Assembly (NCBI RefSeq): GCF_039537665.1
Contig: NZ_BAABAY010000001.1
Coordinates: 1,302,001-1,366,000, forward strand
DNA from: Gaetbulibacter_A aestuarii
Lineage (GTDB): Bacteria; Bacteroidota; Bacteroidia; Flavobacteriales; Flavobacteriaceae
Length of the DNA: 64,000 nucleotides
Direction of reading: 5' to 3'
Shown here: positions 17,085-25,696 of the stretch, piece by piece
Numbering within the stretch: position 1 is the first letter of the stretch
How the letters are laid out: each line of letters begins with the position of its first letter
Program-made: the position numbers and the translations under genes
Notes under the pieces: model-generated
The model's input: the letters and a program-made list of their open reading frames with translations, nothing else
Database searches by the model: none
Told to the model about the DNA's origin: nothing

Positions 17085-18140
17085 TTAAGCTACAGATCCC
17101 TGACAACTACTTCCGGCTCCTGCAGTGCAACCATAACAGTGTTGAGAAATGACGATCTCGCGACCTTCCAAAAGGTCTTCATTATATTCACTGATATGTT
17201 TCACGTTGCTATTCACGGGTAGTTCCAGCATTTGGTTAAAATCGCAATCGTATAAATACCCATCCCAACTCACAGAAAGGGTATTGGTGCACATCACGTT
17301 AGCCACGGCAGCCGGATTGTAAGCTTCAACCAGATTATACATATAATCTTCATAATTCTCTGATGCGATCAGGTATTCCAAAAAACGTGATATCGGTAAA
17401 TTGGTAATGGCGAATAAATTATGAAAATGAATATTGAAATCTTCCAACAAGGCTTTTTTAAAATCTTTTTCCATGGAAGCTTGATCGCCGGGAAGAAATG
17501 CGCCCGAAGGATTATAAACCAGATCCAGCTTTAAGTCGCTACCAGGCATGCCATAACCTACGGCATTAAGTTCTTGAAGTGCTTTTATAGAACTATCAAA
17601 AACACCGTCGCCACGTTGTTTGTCAGTTTTTCCGCGCGTCCAGTGCGGCATGGAACTTACCACATGCACCTTGTGTTTTTTGAAAAATTCCGGTAGATCG
17701 TGATACTTTTTGTTGGCACGGATGATGGTTAAATTGGAACGAACTATAAAATCCTTAACACCAATTTTTGAAGCTTCTTCAACGAACCAACGGAAATTCG
17801 GATTCATTTCAGGCGCTCCACCGGTAAGGTCCAAAGTATGGGCGCCGGTATTTTTTATAACGTCCAAACATTGTTGCATGGTTTCACGCGTCATGATCTC
17901 TTTGCGGTCCGGACCGGCATCCACGTGGCAATGCTTGCATACCTGATTGCACATGTAACCCACGTTGATCTGCAGGATTTCCAAAGGTTTTGCCTTAAGG
18001 GGAAATTGATTCGTTTCTGCGATCTTATCCTTGAATTTTGGTAAATCACCATTGCGGAAGATTCCGTTCGATAAAATTTCCAGTTGATTTTTACTTTGGG
18101 CTAAATCGCTTTCACGCTTGTGTAGTGATTTTATCGTCAT
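17085..18140 (-). CDS. arsS: Radical SAM protein ArsS (arsenosugar biosynthesis)
   Basis: 351 residues. The radical SAM cluster motif CNQVCKHC (Cys 64, 68, 71) is followed by HVDAGPDRKE, the hallmark of the ArsS group, and LTGGAPEMNP (about 105-114) is the SAM-binding GGxP loop. The C-terminal domain ends with CYGCTAGAGSSCQGSVA (Cys 335, 338, 346), a Cys-rich tail conserved in the family. ArsS is reported to join the 5'-deoxyadenosyl group of SAM to dimethylarsenite, giving the nucleoside precursor of arsenosugars. It lies 3 nt after the peroxidase-like gene and 1 nt before the rhodanese gene, in one operon. Confidence 0.9.
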   Translation of the reverse strand: MTIKSLHKRESDLAQSKNQLEILSNGIFRNGDLPKFKDKIAETNQFPLKAKPLEILQINVGYMCNQVCKHCHVDAGPDRKEIMTRETMQQCLDVIKNTGAHTLDLTGGAPEMNPNFRWFVEEASKIGVKDFIVRSNLTIIRANKKYHDLPEFFKKHKVHVVSSMPHWTRGKTDKQRGDGVFDSSIKALQELNAVGYGMPGSDLKLDLVYNPSGAFLPGDQASMEKDFKKALLEDFNIHFHNLFAITNLPISRFLEYLIASENYEDYMYNLVEAYNPAAVANVMCTNTLSVSWDGYLYDCDFNQMLELPVNSNVKHISEYNEDLLEGREIVISQHCYGCTAGAGSSCQGSVA

Positions 18141-18143
18141 AAA

Positions 18144-18479
18144 TTACATATCGAGTTTATTCACTTTATTCATCATTTGCACGCCGTGTACCAGAGAGGC
18201 ACCGCCACGAATAGCGCCAGCCACATGAAGTGCTTCCATCATCTCTTCCTTGGTTATGCCGCGCTGTAAACCATCACCGGTGTAGGCGTCAATACAATAC
18301 GGACACTGAATGGTATGAGCCACAGCTAATGCAATAAGTGATTTTTCTCTTGCGGTAAGGGCGCCTTCTTCAAATACTTTAGAATAATAATCGAAAAACT
18401 TAGCGCCGAGTTCTTCGTTCCAGTCGCTTATGTTTCCAAATTTTTTGAGGTCGGCAGGGTCGTAATATGTTTTTTGCAT
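18144..18479 (-). CDS. Arsenosugar-associated AhpD/carboxymuconolactone decarboxylase-like protein
   Basis: 111 residues, all helical and soluble. The AhpD-type centre is HTIQCPYCIDAYT (Cys 59, Cys 62; His 55), with EKSLIALAVA before it and GAIRGGASLVHGVQMM after, as in small carboxymuconolactone decarboxylase-family proteins with a CxxC redox pair. Public annotation calls such neighbours of arsS arsenosugar-biosynthesis-associated peroxidase-like proteins. It is first in the operon with arsS (3 nt gap). The CxxC could reduce peroxide, or reduce oxidised arsenic or the ArsS cysteines; which one is not known. Confidence 0.82.
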   Translation of the reverse strand: MQKTYYDPADLKKFGNISDWNEELGAKFFDYYSKVFEEGALTAREKSLIALAVAHTIQCPYCIDAYTGDGLQRGITKEEMMEALHVAGAIRGGASLVHGVQMMNKVNKLDM

Positions 18480-18544
18480 GATTCTTTTTTTTCTAAAGAT
18501 AAAGATAGATATGTGTAAAGTCGAAAACTTTAAGCTTTCTTAAC

Positions 18545-18575
18545 AAAAAAAAGACGCCTCAGTGCGGCGTCTTTT
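18545..18575 (-). terminator. Rho-independent terminator after acyl-CoA dehydrogenase gene
   Basis: A perfect 10-bp stem, AAAAGACGCC (18549-18558) with GGCGTCTTTT (18566-18575), closes a 7-nt loop. On the minus strand it is followed by eight T residues, so it ends the transcript from 19745 and insulates the arsS operon downstream of it. The T-run on the plus strand is shorter, so it is mainly minus-directed. Confidence 0.85.
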
Positions 18576-18602
18576 AGTTTTATCTATTGAAATTATACAG
18601 GA

Positions 18603-19745
18603 TTAGTCTCGTAGTACGCTTCTTGAAATTACAATCTTTTGAATTTCGGAAGTTCCTTCATAGATCTGTGTAATTTTCGCATCACGCATCAAACGTTCCA
18701 CGTGGTATTCCTTCACAAAACCATTTCCTCCGTGAATTTGTACCGCCTCTACCGTGTGTTCCATAGCGACTTTCGAGGCGTAAAGTTTTGCCATAGCACT
18801 GGATTTATCATAGTTATTACCCTGATCTTTATCCCAGGCCGCCTGCATTACCAAATGACGCGCTGCAGCAATATCAGTATACATGTCGGCAAGTTTAAAA
18901 GCAATCGCCTGATGATTACTGATCTCTGTTCCAAAGGCTTTACGCTCTTTAGAATACTTAAGCGCTAGCTCATAAGCGCCAGAAGCAATTCCTAAAGCTT
19001 GGGCCGCAATACCGATACGTCCTCCGGAAAGAGTTTTCATCGCAAAGCGGAAACCTGATCCGTTAGCACCAATACGATTTTCTTTTGGCACTTTTACATC
19101 ATTGAATTGCAGGGTATGTGTGTCGCTTCCGCGGATACCTAATTTGTTTTCTTTGGGTCCGATATGAAAACCTTCCGTGCCGCGTTCCACAATAAATGCA
19201 TTAATTCCGTGGGAACCTTTGTCTTTATCGGTTTGTGCGATCACAAGATATACATCGGCGCGACCACCATTAGTGATCCAGTTCTTAGTCCCATTCAAAA
19301 GGTAATAATCACCTTTGTCAATGGCTGTGGTGCGTTGTGAAGTAGCATCACTACCGGCTTCAGGTTCGCTTAAACAAAAAGCACCTACGAATTCGCCTGT
19401 GGCAAGTTTTGGTAAATATGTTTCTTTTTGAGCCTCTGAACCATATTTTTCGATACCGTAACAAACCAAAGAGTTATTTACCGAAACAATCACAGAAGCT
19501 GAAGCATCTATTTTAGACAATTCCTCCATGATCAAAACATAGGAAATGGTATCCATACCACTACCGCCGTATTTCGGGTCTACCATAATCCCCATAAATC
19601 CGAGCTCTCCCATTTTCTTCACAAGTTCATCGGGAAACTCCTGTTTTTCATCACGTTCAATGACACCCGGAAGTAATTCAGTTTGGGCAAAATCTCGAGC
19701 GGCATCGCGTATCATGAGGTGTTCTTCAGTAAGGCTAAAATCCAT
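18603..19745 (-). CDS. Acyl-CoA dehydrogenase
   Basis: 380 residues, the usual length. Family motifs: GFMGIMVDPKYGGSG, FCLSEPEAGSDATS (FAD/substrate contact), NGTKNWITNG, LGIRGSDTH, and the C-terminal HGGNGFVKEYHVERLMRDAKI. The catalytic base is Glu 363 in YEGTSEIQ, the position used by short- and medium-chain enzymes, so a butyryl/short-chain type is likely. It oxidises acyl-CoA to 2-enoyl-CoA, passing electrons to ETF. It is a single gene with its own consensus promoter (19785-19815) and terminator (18545-18575). Exact chain length cannot be told. Confidence 0.92.
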   Translation of the reverse strand: MDFSLTEEHLMIRDAARDFAQTELLPGVIERDEKQEFPDELVKKMGELGFMGIMVDPKYGGSGMDTISYVLIMEELSKIDASASVIVSVNNSLVCYGIEKYGSEAQKETYLPKLATGEFVGAFCLSEPEAGSDATSQRTTAIDKGDYYLLNGTKNWITNGGRADVYLVIAQTDKDKGSHGINAFIVERGTEGFHIGPKENKLGIRGSDTHTLQFNDVKVPKENRIGANGSGFRFAMKTLSGGRIGIAAQALGIASGAYELALKYSKERKAFGTEISNHQAIAFKLADMYTDIAAARHLVMQAAWDKDQGNNYDKSSAMAKLYASKVAMEHTVEAVQIHGGNGFVKEYHVERLMRDAKITQIYEGTSEIQKIVISRSVLRD

Positions 19746-19784
19746 AATTCGTAATTATTAGGTTGTTTTTTATAAAAAAGTTTA

Positions 19785-19815
19785 CAAATATACCGTTTTG
19801 ATGTGAATTTTTCAA
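19785..19815 (-). promoter_or_regulatory. Consensus Bacteroidota promoter of acyl-CoA dehydrogenase gene
   Basis: On the minus strand TTG (19815-19813), a spacer of 20 nt and TATATTTG (19792-19785) match the TTG / TAnnTTTG consensus exactly. The -7 box lies about 40 nt before the ATG at 19745. Confidence 0.7.
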
Positions 19816-19840
19816 TTTTGATTGTTATTTTTACCCCAAT

Positions 19841-20905
19841 ATGAAGAAAAATTTATTTCGGGTTATTGGCGTCATGTCTGGCACCTCTCTCGATGGTATC
19901 GATCTGGTTGATGTTACATTTGAATTTGAAGAAAAATGGCGTTATACGATACACCATTCTGAAACGGTAAAATATCCTGAAACCTGGTATCAAACCTTAA
20001 AACATTTGGTAACATTTTCAGAGGTACAATTGCGTGAAATAGATGCCGATTACACCGAATTTTTAGCTCATATTATTCAAAGGTTTATTTCTAAAAATCA
20101 TATAAACGGGATAGATGCGGTTTGCTCTCACGGGCATACAGCAAAACATGAACCGGCCAAGGGTTACACCTATCAAATAGGGAATCTCTCTATGCTTTCA
20201 AAAAAATTAAAACAAACCGTAGTTTGTGATTTCAGAGCACAAGATGTGGCTTTGGGCGGGCAAGGTGCTCCTTTGGTTCCTATTGGAGACAAACTGTTGT
20301 TTTCTGATTATACTTTCTGTTTGAATTTAGGTGGTTTTGCTAATATTTCTTTTGAAAACGAGGGTGAGCGTATCGCGTATGATATTTGCCCGGTTAACAG
20401 TGTACTTAATCATTATGCGAATCGCTTAGGTTTTGAATATGATAATGAAGGTTCTATGGCTTCAAAAGGTTCTGTAGATGATCTACTTTTAAAGCGTTTG
20501 AATGATCTAGATTTTTATGCTTTGCCATTTCCGAAATCTCTAGGTATAGAATGGGTCAATTCAGAAATTCTTCCACGAATCAATAAGATGGATCTGCCGG
20601 TAGAAATTGTGCTGAGAACATTTACTGAGCATATTACTGATCAAATCAGTGAAGTGCTAAACACAACAACCGGCGCTACCGTGCTTATTACCGGAGGTGG
20701 GGCATACCATACTTTTTTAATAGATCGGTTAAGAGAAAAAACCTCAAATCAACTTCATATCCCGAATTCTGATCTTGTTGAATTTAAAGAAGCGCTCATT
20801 TTTGGTTTTCTAGGGGTTTTAAAATTGCGTGACGAAGTAAATTGTTTGAAAAGTGTTACAGGAGCCTCCAAAAACCACAGTTCCGGTAAAATATTTACAC
20901 CATAA
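19841..20905 (+). CDS. anmK: Anhydro-N-acetylmuramic acid kinase
   Basis: 354 residues. It starts with the AnmK signature VIGVMSGTSLDGIDLVDV (about 8-25), which holds the ATP loop and a catalytic Asp. GHTAKHEP, QDVALGGQGAPLVPIGD and NLGGFANIS follow in the usual order, and VLITGGGAYHTFLI forms the second phosphate loop. The enzyme opens and phosphorylates 1,6-anhydro-MurNAc to MurNAc-6-phosphate in cell-wall recycling. It is slightly shorter than the E. coli enzyme, as in other Bacteroidota. It is divergent from the acyl-CoA dehydrogenase gene. Confidence 0.93.
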   Translation: MKKNLFRVIGVMSGTSLDGIDLVDVTFEFEEKWRYTIHHSETVKYPETWYQTLKHLVTFSEVQLREIDADYTEFLAHIIQRFISKNHINGIDAVCSHGHTAKHEPAKGYTYQIGNLSMLSKKLKQTVVCDFRAQDVALGGQGAPLVPIGDKLLFSDYTFCLNLGGFANISFENEGERIAYDICPVNSVLNHYANRLGFEYDNEGSMASKGSVDDLLLKRLNDLDFYALPFPKSLGIEWVNSEILPRINKMDLPVEIVLRTFTEHITDQISEVLNTTTGATVLITGGGAYHTFLIDRLREKTSNQLHIPNSDLVEFKEALIFGFLGVLKLRDEVNCLKSVTGASKNHSSGKIFTP

Positions 20906-20941
20906 ATAGGGCATTTTTAACCGTGAAGCCTTTTAGTTTTT

Positions 20942-20949
20942 TATATTTG
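20942..20949 (+). promoter_or_regulatory. Candidate -7 box for the Glu/Leu/Phe/Val dehydrogenase gene
   Basis: TATATTTG matches the TAnnTTTG consensus. It lies 109 nt before the ATG at 21059, which would leave a leader of about 100 nt. The -33 region shows only a T-run (about 20914-20918) and no clear TTG, so the call is moderate. Confidence 0.45.
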
Positions 20950-21058
20950 TTGAATTAATAATCGAAACCCTTTTCTAATGACACAGTTGTAGCTACGCTT
21001 CATGAAATGCCATCCAAAAAAACACAAAAAAGCGAAACGAAAACATAATTAATTAGAA

Positions 21059-22285
21059 ATGAAAGAATTATTAAAGAAATATGAAAATAAAGCCCCGGAG
21101 ATAGTTTTTAACTGGAAAGATTCTGAGACCGATGCTGAAGGCTGGGTTGTTATTAACTCCCTGCGCGGTGGCGCCGCCGGTGGAGGAACCAGGATGCGAA
21201 AAGGGCTGGATATGAATGAGGTTTTATCACTTGCTAAAACCATGGAGATCAAATTTACCGTTTCCGGTCCGCCCATTGGAGGCGCAAAGTCGGGTATCAA
21301 TTTCGATCCGCATGACCCAAGGAAAAAAGGTGTTTTAGAGCGCTGGTATAAAGCCGTATCGCCATTATTGAAAAGTTACTACGGTACCGGTGGGGATTTG
21401 AATGTTGATGAAATTCACGAGGTGATTCCGATCACTGAAGAAAGTGGTGTTTGGCACCCACAGGAAGGTGTTTTTAACGGACATTTTAAACCCACGGAAG
21501 CTGATAAAATAAATAGAATAGGACAATTACGTCAAGGTGTGATCAAAGTGATCGAAAATCCAATCTATTCACCCGATGTAAGGCGAAAATATACGGTAGC
21601 AGATATGATCACCGGATTTGGTGTTGCTGAAGCTGTCAAACATTTTTACGATATTTATGGTGGCGAGGTTATAGGAAAGCGCGCTGTAATCCAGGGATTT
21701 GGTAATGTTGGCGCTGCTGCAGCCTACTATTTGTCGCAAATGGGCGCGAAGATTGTAGGCATTATTGATATTGCCGGAGGGTTAATTAATGAGGAAGGTT
21801 TTTCGTTTGAAGAAATTAAAACCTTATTTTTAGCTAAAAATGGAAATACCTTGAAAGCGGATGATCTTATTCCTTTCGAGGAGATCAATAAAAGAATTTG
21901 GGAAATTCAAACTGAAATCTTTGCGCCTTGTGCAGCATCGCGTTTGATTACCCGCGATCAGATTGATGAGATGATTGGAAGTGGTCTGGAAGTTATTTCG
22001 TGCGGGGCTAATGTGCCTTTTGCTGATAAAGAAATTTTCTTCGGGCCCATAATGGAGCAAACAGACACTCGTGTGAGTTTAATACCGGATTTCATATCGA
22101 ATTGCGGAATGGCACGAGTTTTTGCTTATTTTATGGAGCGCCGTGTGCAGATGACAGATGAAGCCATTTTTAATGATACATCCAATCGCATAAAAGAAGC
22201 GATTGAGAGAATACATAATAAAAACAATTCAAAAACAGGGATAAGCGCCACTGCTTTTGAAATTGCATTAAACCAACTTATTTAA
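21059..22285 (+). CDS. Glu/Leu/Phe/Val dehydrogenase family protein
   Basis: 408 residues. The N-terminal dimerisation domain carries LRGGAAGGGTRM and the catalytic block GPPIGGAKSGINFDP (Lys 77). The C-terminal Rossmann domain has AVIQGFGNVGAAAAYYL (about 213-229) for NAD(P). The EIFAPCAASRLI segment and CGANVPF near the end match the family. It is oxidative deamination machinery for an amino acid, linking nitrogen and carbon metabolism. The sequence is closer to the shorter atypical glutamate dehydrogenases of Bacteroidota than to the 450-residue GdhA, so substrate is left open. Confidence 0.85.
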   Translation: MKELLKKYENKAPEIVFNWKDSETDAEGWVVINSLRGGAAGGGTRMRKGLDMNEVLSLAKTMEIKFTVSGPPIGGAKSGINFDPHDPRKKGVLERWYKAVSPLLKSYYGTGGDLNVDEIHEVIPITEESGVWHPQEGVFNGHFKPTEADKINRIGQLRQGVIKVIENPIYSPDVRRKYTVADMITGFGVAEAVKHFYDIYGGEVIGKRAVIQGFGNVGAAAAYYLSQMGAKIVGIIDIAGGLINEEGFSFEEIKTLFLAKNGNTLKADDLIPFEEINKRIWEIQTEIFAPCAASRLITRDQIDEMIGSGLEVISCGANVPFADKEIFFGPIMEQTDTRVSLIPDFISNCGMARVFAYFMERRVQMTDEAIFNDTSNRIKEAIERIHNKNNSKTGISATAFEIALNQLI

Positions 22286-22295
22286 ATTTTACCAC

Positions 22296-23699
22296 ATGGA
22301 TGCTCTAATTATTTTAATATTTGCGATGGGTTATTTAGCGATAACCCTTGAACACAGTTTAAAAATAGACAAACTTATCCCTGCTCTGGTCATGATGGCC
22401 TTAATGTGGGCTCTCATTTCTTTGGGTATTGATGCGTTTCCCAATTGGTTTGATTCTGCGGAACATACGCTGATGGAAAATTTTGGTCTGTTAGATCACG
22501 TGCAGAAAATCGATCTGATGGAGGAAACCTTGCTACATCATTTGGGAAAAACGTCTGAAATTTTAGTATTCCTTCTGGGTGCCATGACCATCGTTGAGAT
22601 CATTGATTATTTCGATGGCTTTTCAACAATTAAAGATTTTGTTCATACCAAGAGTAAAAGAAAAATTCTTTGGGTGTTTTCACTTTTAGCCTTTTTTCTT
22701 TCTGCGATCATCGATAACCTTACGGCAACAATCGTACTGATTTCGATACTTCAGAAGGTGGTAAAAGACCGTGAGGTAAGACTGTGGTATGCCGGTTTGA
22801 TTATTATTGCGGCAAATGCCGGAGGAGCATGGTCTCCAATAGGCGACGTTACCACCACCATGTTATGGATTGGTAAAAAAGTTACTACCAGTCATTTGTT
22901 GGGTTATCTCTTTGTACCATCTTTCCTGTGTATGGCTGTGCCTTCATTAATTGCATCCTTCCTGCCCGTTTTCAAAGGCGATCTCGAATTTGATGATACC
23001 GAAGAAAAGAAAAAATCCAGATTTAGTGGCACCATGCTTTATTTAGGATTAGGAGCTATTGTTTTTGTTCCTGTTTTTAAAATGATCACACACTTGCCTC
23101 CATACGTTGGTATGATGCTTTCATTAGGCGTTGTTGCGATTTTCGCAGAAATTTATAGTAGCTCAAAATTCAGTATGACCGAGTATGATTCTGAAGAAAG
23201 CGATGCTGCTGCACATCACAGTCCGGTGCATCATTCCTTATCAAGGATCGAATTACCTAGTATTCTGTTTTTCTTAGGGATTTTGATGGCCGTTGCGGCA
23301 CTGGAATCGCTGGGGATCCTATTTAATTTTGCAGAGTCGTTACAACAGCATATGCCGCTTCTCGGAACCGAAACACACTATGCTTATGAAGCTCATACGG
23401 TTTCCGATATCGTAATCTTGCTTCTTGGTGTTGGTTCGGCAATCATTGATAATGTGCCTTTAGTGGCTGCCACCTTAGGTATGTTCCACGAACCTATCGA
23501 TAACGAATTATGGCATTTTGTAGCCTATTCTGCAGGTACCGGAGGATCGATGCTTATTATTGGTTCTGCTGCCGGTGTAGTAGCCATGGGCATGGAAAAA
23601 ATCAATTTCTTCTGGTATTTGAAGAAGATATCATGGTTGGCATTAATTGGTTTCCTCGTGGGTGCTGCGGCCTTTATGGTTACCAGGACCTTATTTTAA
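22296..23699 (+). CDS. nhaD: NhaD-type sodium:proton antiporter
   Basis: 467 residues with about 11-13 membrane helices. Ion transporter superfamily motifs include AIIDNLTATIVLISIL, ANAGGAWSPIGDVTTTMLWI (the conserved NaGGawSPiGDvTT block of NhaD) and a second AIIDNVPLVAATLGM, with TGGSMLIIGSAAGVVAMGM near the end. The paired Asp-Asn motifs in the two inverted halves fit Na+ binding. It exports Na+ in exchange for H+, consistent with a marine habitat. It begins 10 nt after the dehydrogenase gene. A His-rich cytosolic loop (AAHHSPVHHS, about 308-317) may be pH sensitive. Confidence 0.9.
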   Translation: MDALIILIFAMGYLAITLEHSLKIDKLIPALVMMALMWALISLGIDAFPNWFDSAEHTLMENFGLLDHVQKIDLMEETLLHHLGKTSEILVFLLGAMTIVEIIDYFDGFSTIKDFVHTKSKRKILWVFSLLAFFLSAIIDNLTATIVLISILQKVVKDREVRLWYAGLIIIAANAGGAWSPIGDVTTTMLWIGKKVTTSHLLGYLFVPSFLCMAVPSLIASFLPVFKGDLEFDDTEEKKKSRFSGTMLYLGLGAIVFVPVFKMITHLPPYVGMMLSLGVVAIFAEIYSSSKFSMTEYDSEESDAAAHHSPVHHSLSRIELPSILFFLGILMAVAALESLGILFNFAESLQQHMPLLGTETHYAYEAHTVSDIVILLLGVGSAIIDNVPLVAATLGMFHEPIDNELWHFVAYSAGTGGSMLIIGSAAGVVAMGMEKINFFWYLKKISWLALIGFLVGAAAFMVTRTLF

Positions 23700-23752
23700 A
23701 CATACTTTAAAACAAAAACCTACGTTATACAATTGCAATAAACAACCATTAT

Positions 23753-24454
23753 ATGCTTTTAAAATTATTACAAACCCAAACAGATGCTGCTCAGGCTGCC
23801 GCGAATAGTGAGCCTGTTGAGAAGTCATTATCTATCATTGAACTTATAACTAGTGGCGGTTTAGCCGGTCAATTAATTATTGCCGTATTATTCGTGCTCC
23901 TAATTATAGCTTGTTACATTTATTTTGAACGCTTATTCGCTATAAAAGCCGCTTCTAAAGTAGATGCTAACTTTATGAATCAAATTAAAGACCATGTGAG
24001 TAACGGTAAAATAGAAGCAGCACAATTGTTATGTGCACAATTAAATACGCCGGTATCACGATTAATTGGAAAAGGAATTTCCAGAATAGGAAAACCTCTG
24101 GCGGATATAAATACCGCCATAGAAAATGCAGGACGATTGGAAATTTATGGTCTTGAGAAGAACGTAAGTATACTTGCGACAATTTCAGGAGCGGCCCCAA
24201 TGATCGGGTTCCTTGGAACCGTTGTTGGTATGATTCTTGCCATTTTTGAATTGGCGAATTCGGGAGGAACAATCCAAATGGATGTACTGGCAGGCGGTCT
24301 TTACACCGCTATGACCACCACAGTGGCTGGACTTATCGTCGGAATTGTAGCCTATATTGCCTACAACCATCTGGTAGTTCGTACCGATAAAGTAGTATAT
24401 CAAATGGAAGCTAATTCTTTGGAATTCCTAGATCACTTAAACGAACCTACGTAA
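23753..24454 (+). CDS. exbB: MotA/TolQ/ExbB proton channel family protein
   Basis: 233 residues with three membrane helices (about 35-60, 130-160, 180-205). ISGAAPMIGFLGTVVGMILAIFEL and GLYTAMTTTVAGLIVGIVAYIAYN are the conserved helix 2 and 3 blocks, and helix 3 carries the Thr lining the proton path. It forms the channel that powers TonB-dependent outer-membrane transport. It sits at the head of an exbB-exbD-tonB row (1 nt gap to exbD). TolQ is the alternative, but the following TonB-like protein favours ExbB. Confidence 0.88.
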   Translation: MLLKLLQTQTDAAQAAANSEPVEKSLSIIELITSGGLAGQLIIAVLFVLLIIACYIYFERLFAIKAASKVDANFMNQIKDHVSNGKIEAAQLLCAQLNTPVSRLIGKGISRIGKPLADINTAIENAGRLEIYGLEKNVSILATISGAAPMIGFLGTVVGMILAIFELANSGGTIQMDVLAGGLYTAMTTTVAGLIVGIVAYIAYNHLVVRTDKVVYQMEANSLEFLDHLNEPT

Positions 24455-24455
24455 T

Positions 24456-24848
24456 ATGAATTTTAGAGGAAGAAACAAGGTAACACCGGAATTCAATATG
24501 TCGTCAATGACAGATATTGTGTTCCTTTTGCTTATCTTTTTTATGATCGCCTCAACCCTGGTAACAACCAACGCTATTGATATTGTGTTGCCAAAAGCCA
24601 GTGGAAAAACCGAGAATAAAAAATCGGTTTCGGTGAGTATCAAAAAAGATTTAACCTATTATATCGATCAAAAGCGGGTTGGTGAAAGTATTCTGGAAAA
24701 TGAATTGATGGCAGCCCTATCGGATCAGGCAAAACCAACTATCATTTTACGTGCTGAAAAATCAGTACCTGTTGAGAATGTGGTTAAGGTTATGGATATT
24801 GCCAACCGAAATAAAGTTAAAGTTATTTTAGCCGTACGGCCTAATTAA
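24456..24848 (+). CDS. exbD: ExbD/TolR family biopolymer transport protein
   Basis: 130 residues: one N-terminal membrane helix (about 19-38) and a periplasmic domain. The start NKVTPEFNMSSMTDIVFLLLIFFMIAS contains the conserved Asp (about 20) needed for proton use. RAEKSVPVENVVKVMDIANRNKV is the typical C-terminal part. It works with the preceding channel protein and the following TonB-like protein. Its stop and the next start share one base (TAATG), so translation is coupled. Confidence 0.9.
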   Translation: MNFRGRNKVTPEFNMSSMTDIVFLLLIFFMIASTLVTTNAIDIVLPKASGKTENKKSVSVSIKKDLTYYIDQKRVGESILENELMAALSDQAKPTIILRAEKSVPVENVVKVMDIANRNKVKVILAVRPN

Positions 24849-25693
24849 TGAGCTATTTTAAAACAAAATACGAGAAGGATTCGGCGAAGCTCACGGCGCT
24901 TATCGCTATTATTCTTTTACTACTATTATTTGTAGTGGGAACCCCTTACATGGATCCTCCTGAAGAATATGGTGTCGCTGTTAATTTTGGTAATAGTAAT
25001 TTTGGAAGTGGAATTGTGCAGCCTAAACAACCGGTTAAATCTGAGCCAAAACAGGTAGAAACACCACCACAAACTGAAAAAACGGCTGCAGAGCCAACAA
25101 AATCAGCGGAAGCAAAAGAAGAGGTTTTAACGGCCGATAATGCCGAAGACATTGCTATAAAAAAACAAAAGGAAGCAGAGGCCAAGGCCAAGGCTATAGC
25201 CGAAGCAAAAGCCAAGGCTGAAGCCGAGCGTATTGCGGAAGAAAAGCGCGAACAGGAAGAAAAAAAGAAAAAGCTTGATGCTTTGATAGGCGGAGTTAGT
25301 AGATCTGATGGCCCAACAGGAAGTGAGGGTGATGATTCGGTTTCCGGAGATAAAGGGCAACTCAATGGCGATCCCTATGCGCCAAGTTATTTTGGTGGCG
25401 AAGGTACCGGAAGTGGCGGAGTGGGTTATGGTTTAAATGGACGGGGTCGTGCAACCTATAGAACCTTAAAACAAGAGTGTAACGAGTCCGGTTTGGTGAT
25501 TGTTAAAATAACCGTGAACCAGGCGGGAAACGTTATCGAAGCTATCCCGGGAGTTAAAGGTACCACCAATACTGATCCATGTTTATTAGAACCTGCGAAA
25601 AAAATTGCCTTATCTCATAAATGGCCTGCAGACTATAATGCGCCAGTAAAACAAATAGGCTTCGTAAAAGTTAACTTCAAATTGGGTCAATAA
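24848..25693 (+). CDS. TonB-like energy transducer
   Basis: 281 residues: a membrane helix at about 14-32, a Pro/Gln/Glu-rich stretch (58-85), an Ala/Lys/Glu coiled segment (about 97-145), a Gly-rich linker and a C-terminal TonB domain (about 195-281) with GLVIVKITVNQAGNVIEA and PVKQIGFVKVNFKLGQ. This is the TolA/TonB arrangement of Bacteroidota in which a long charged arm spans the periplasm. It should energise outer-membrane receptors such as the SusC protein and the STN receptor in this window. It is co-transcribed with exbB and exbD. Confidence 0.85.
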   Translation: MSYFKTKYEKDSAKLTALIAIILLLLLFVVGTPYMDPPEEYGVAVNFGNSNFGSGIVQPKQPVKSEPKQVETPPQTEKTAAEPTKSAEAKEEVLTADNAEDIAIKKQKEAEAKAKAIAEAKAKAEAERIAEEKREQEEKKKKLDALIGGVSRSDGPTGSEGDDSVSGDKGQLNGDPYAPSYFGGEGTGSGGVGYGLNGRGRATYRTLKQECNESGLVIVKITVNQAGNVIEAIPGVKGTTNTDPCLLEPAKKIALSHKWPADYNAPVKQIGFVKVNFKLGQ

Positions 25694-25696
25694 CCC

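Noticed and set aside
17085..17140. Possible selenocysteine in the Cys-rich tail of ArsS
   Set aside because: All positions are Cys codons and the gene ends at TAA; no in-frame TGA or SECIS-like structure is needed.
24946..25365. Minus-strand open frame of 139 codons within the tonB-like gene
   Set aside because: Ser/Ala/Phe-rich low-complexity product mirrors the Lys/Glu/Ala repeat codons of the TonB arm on the other strand.
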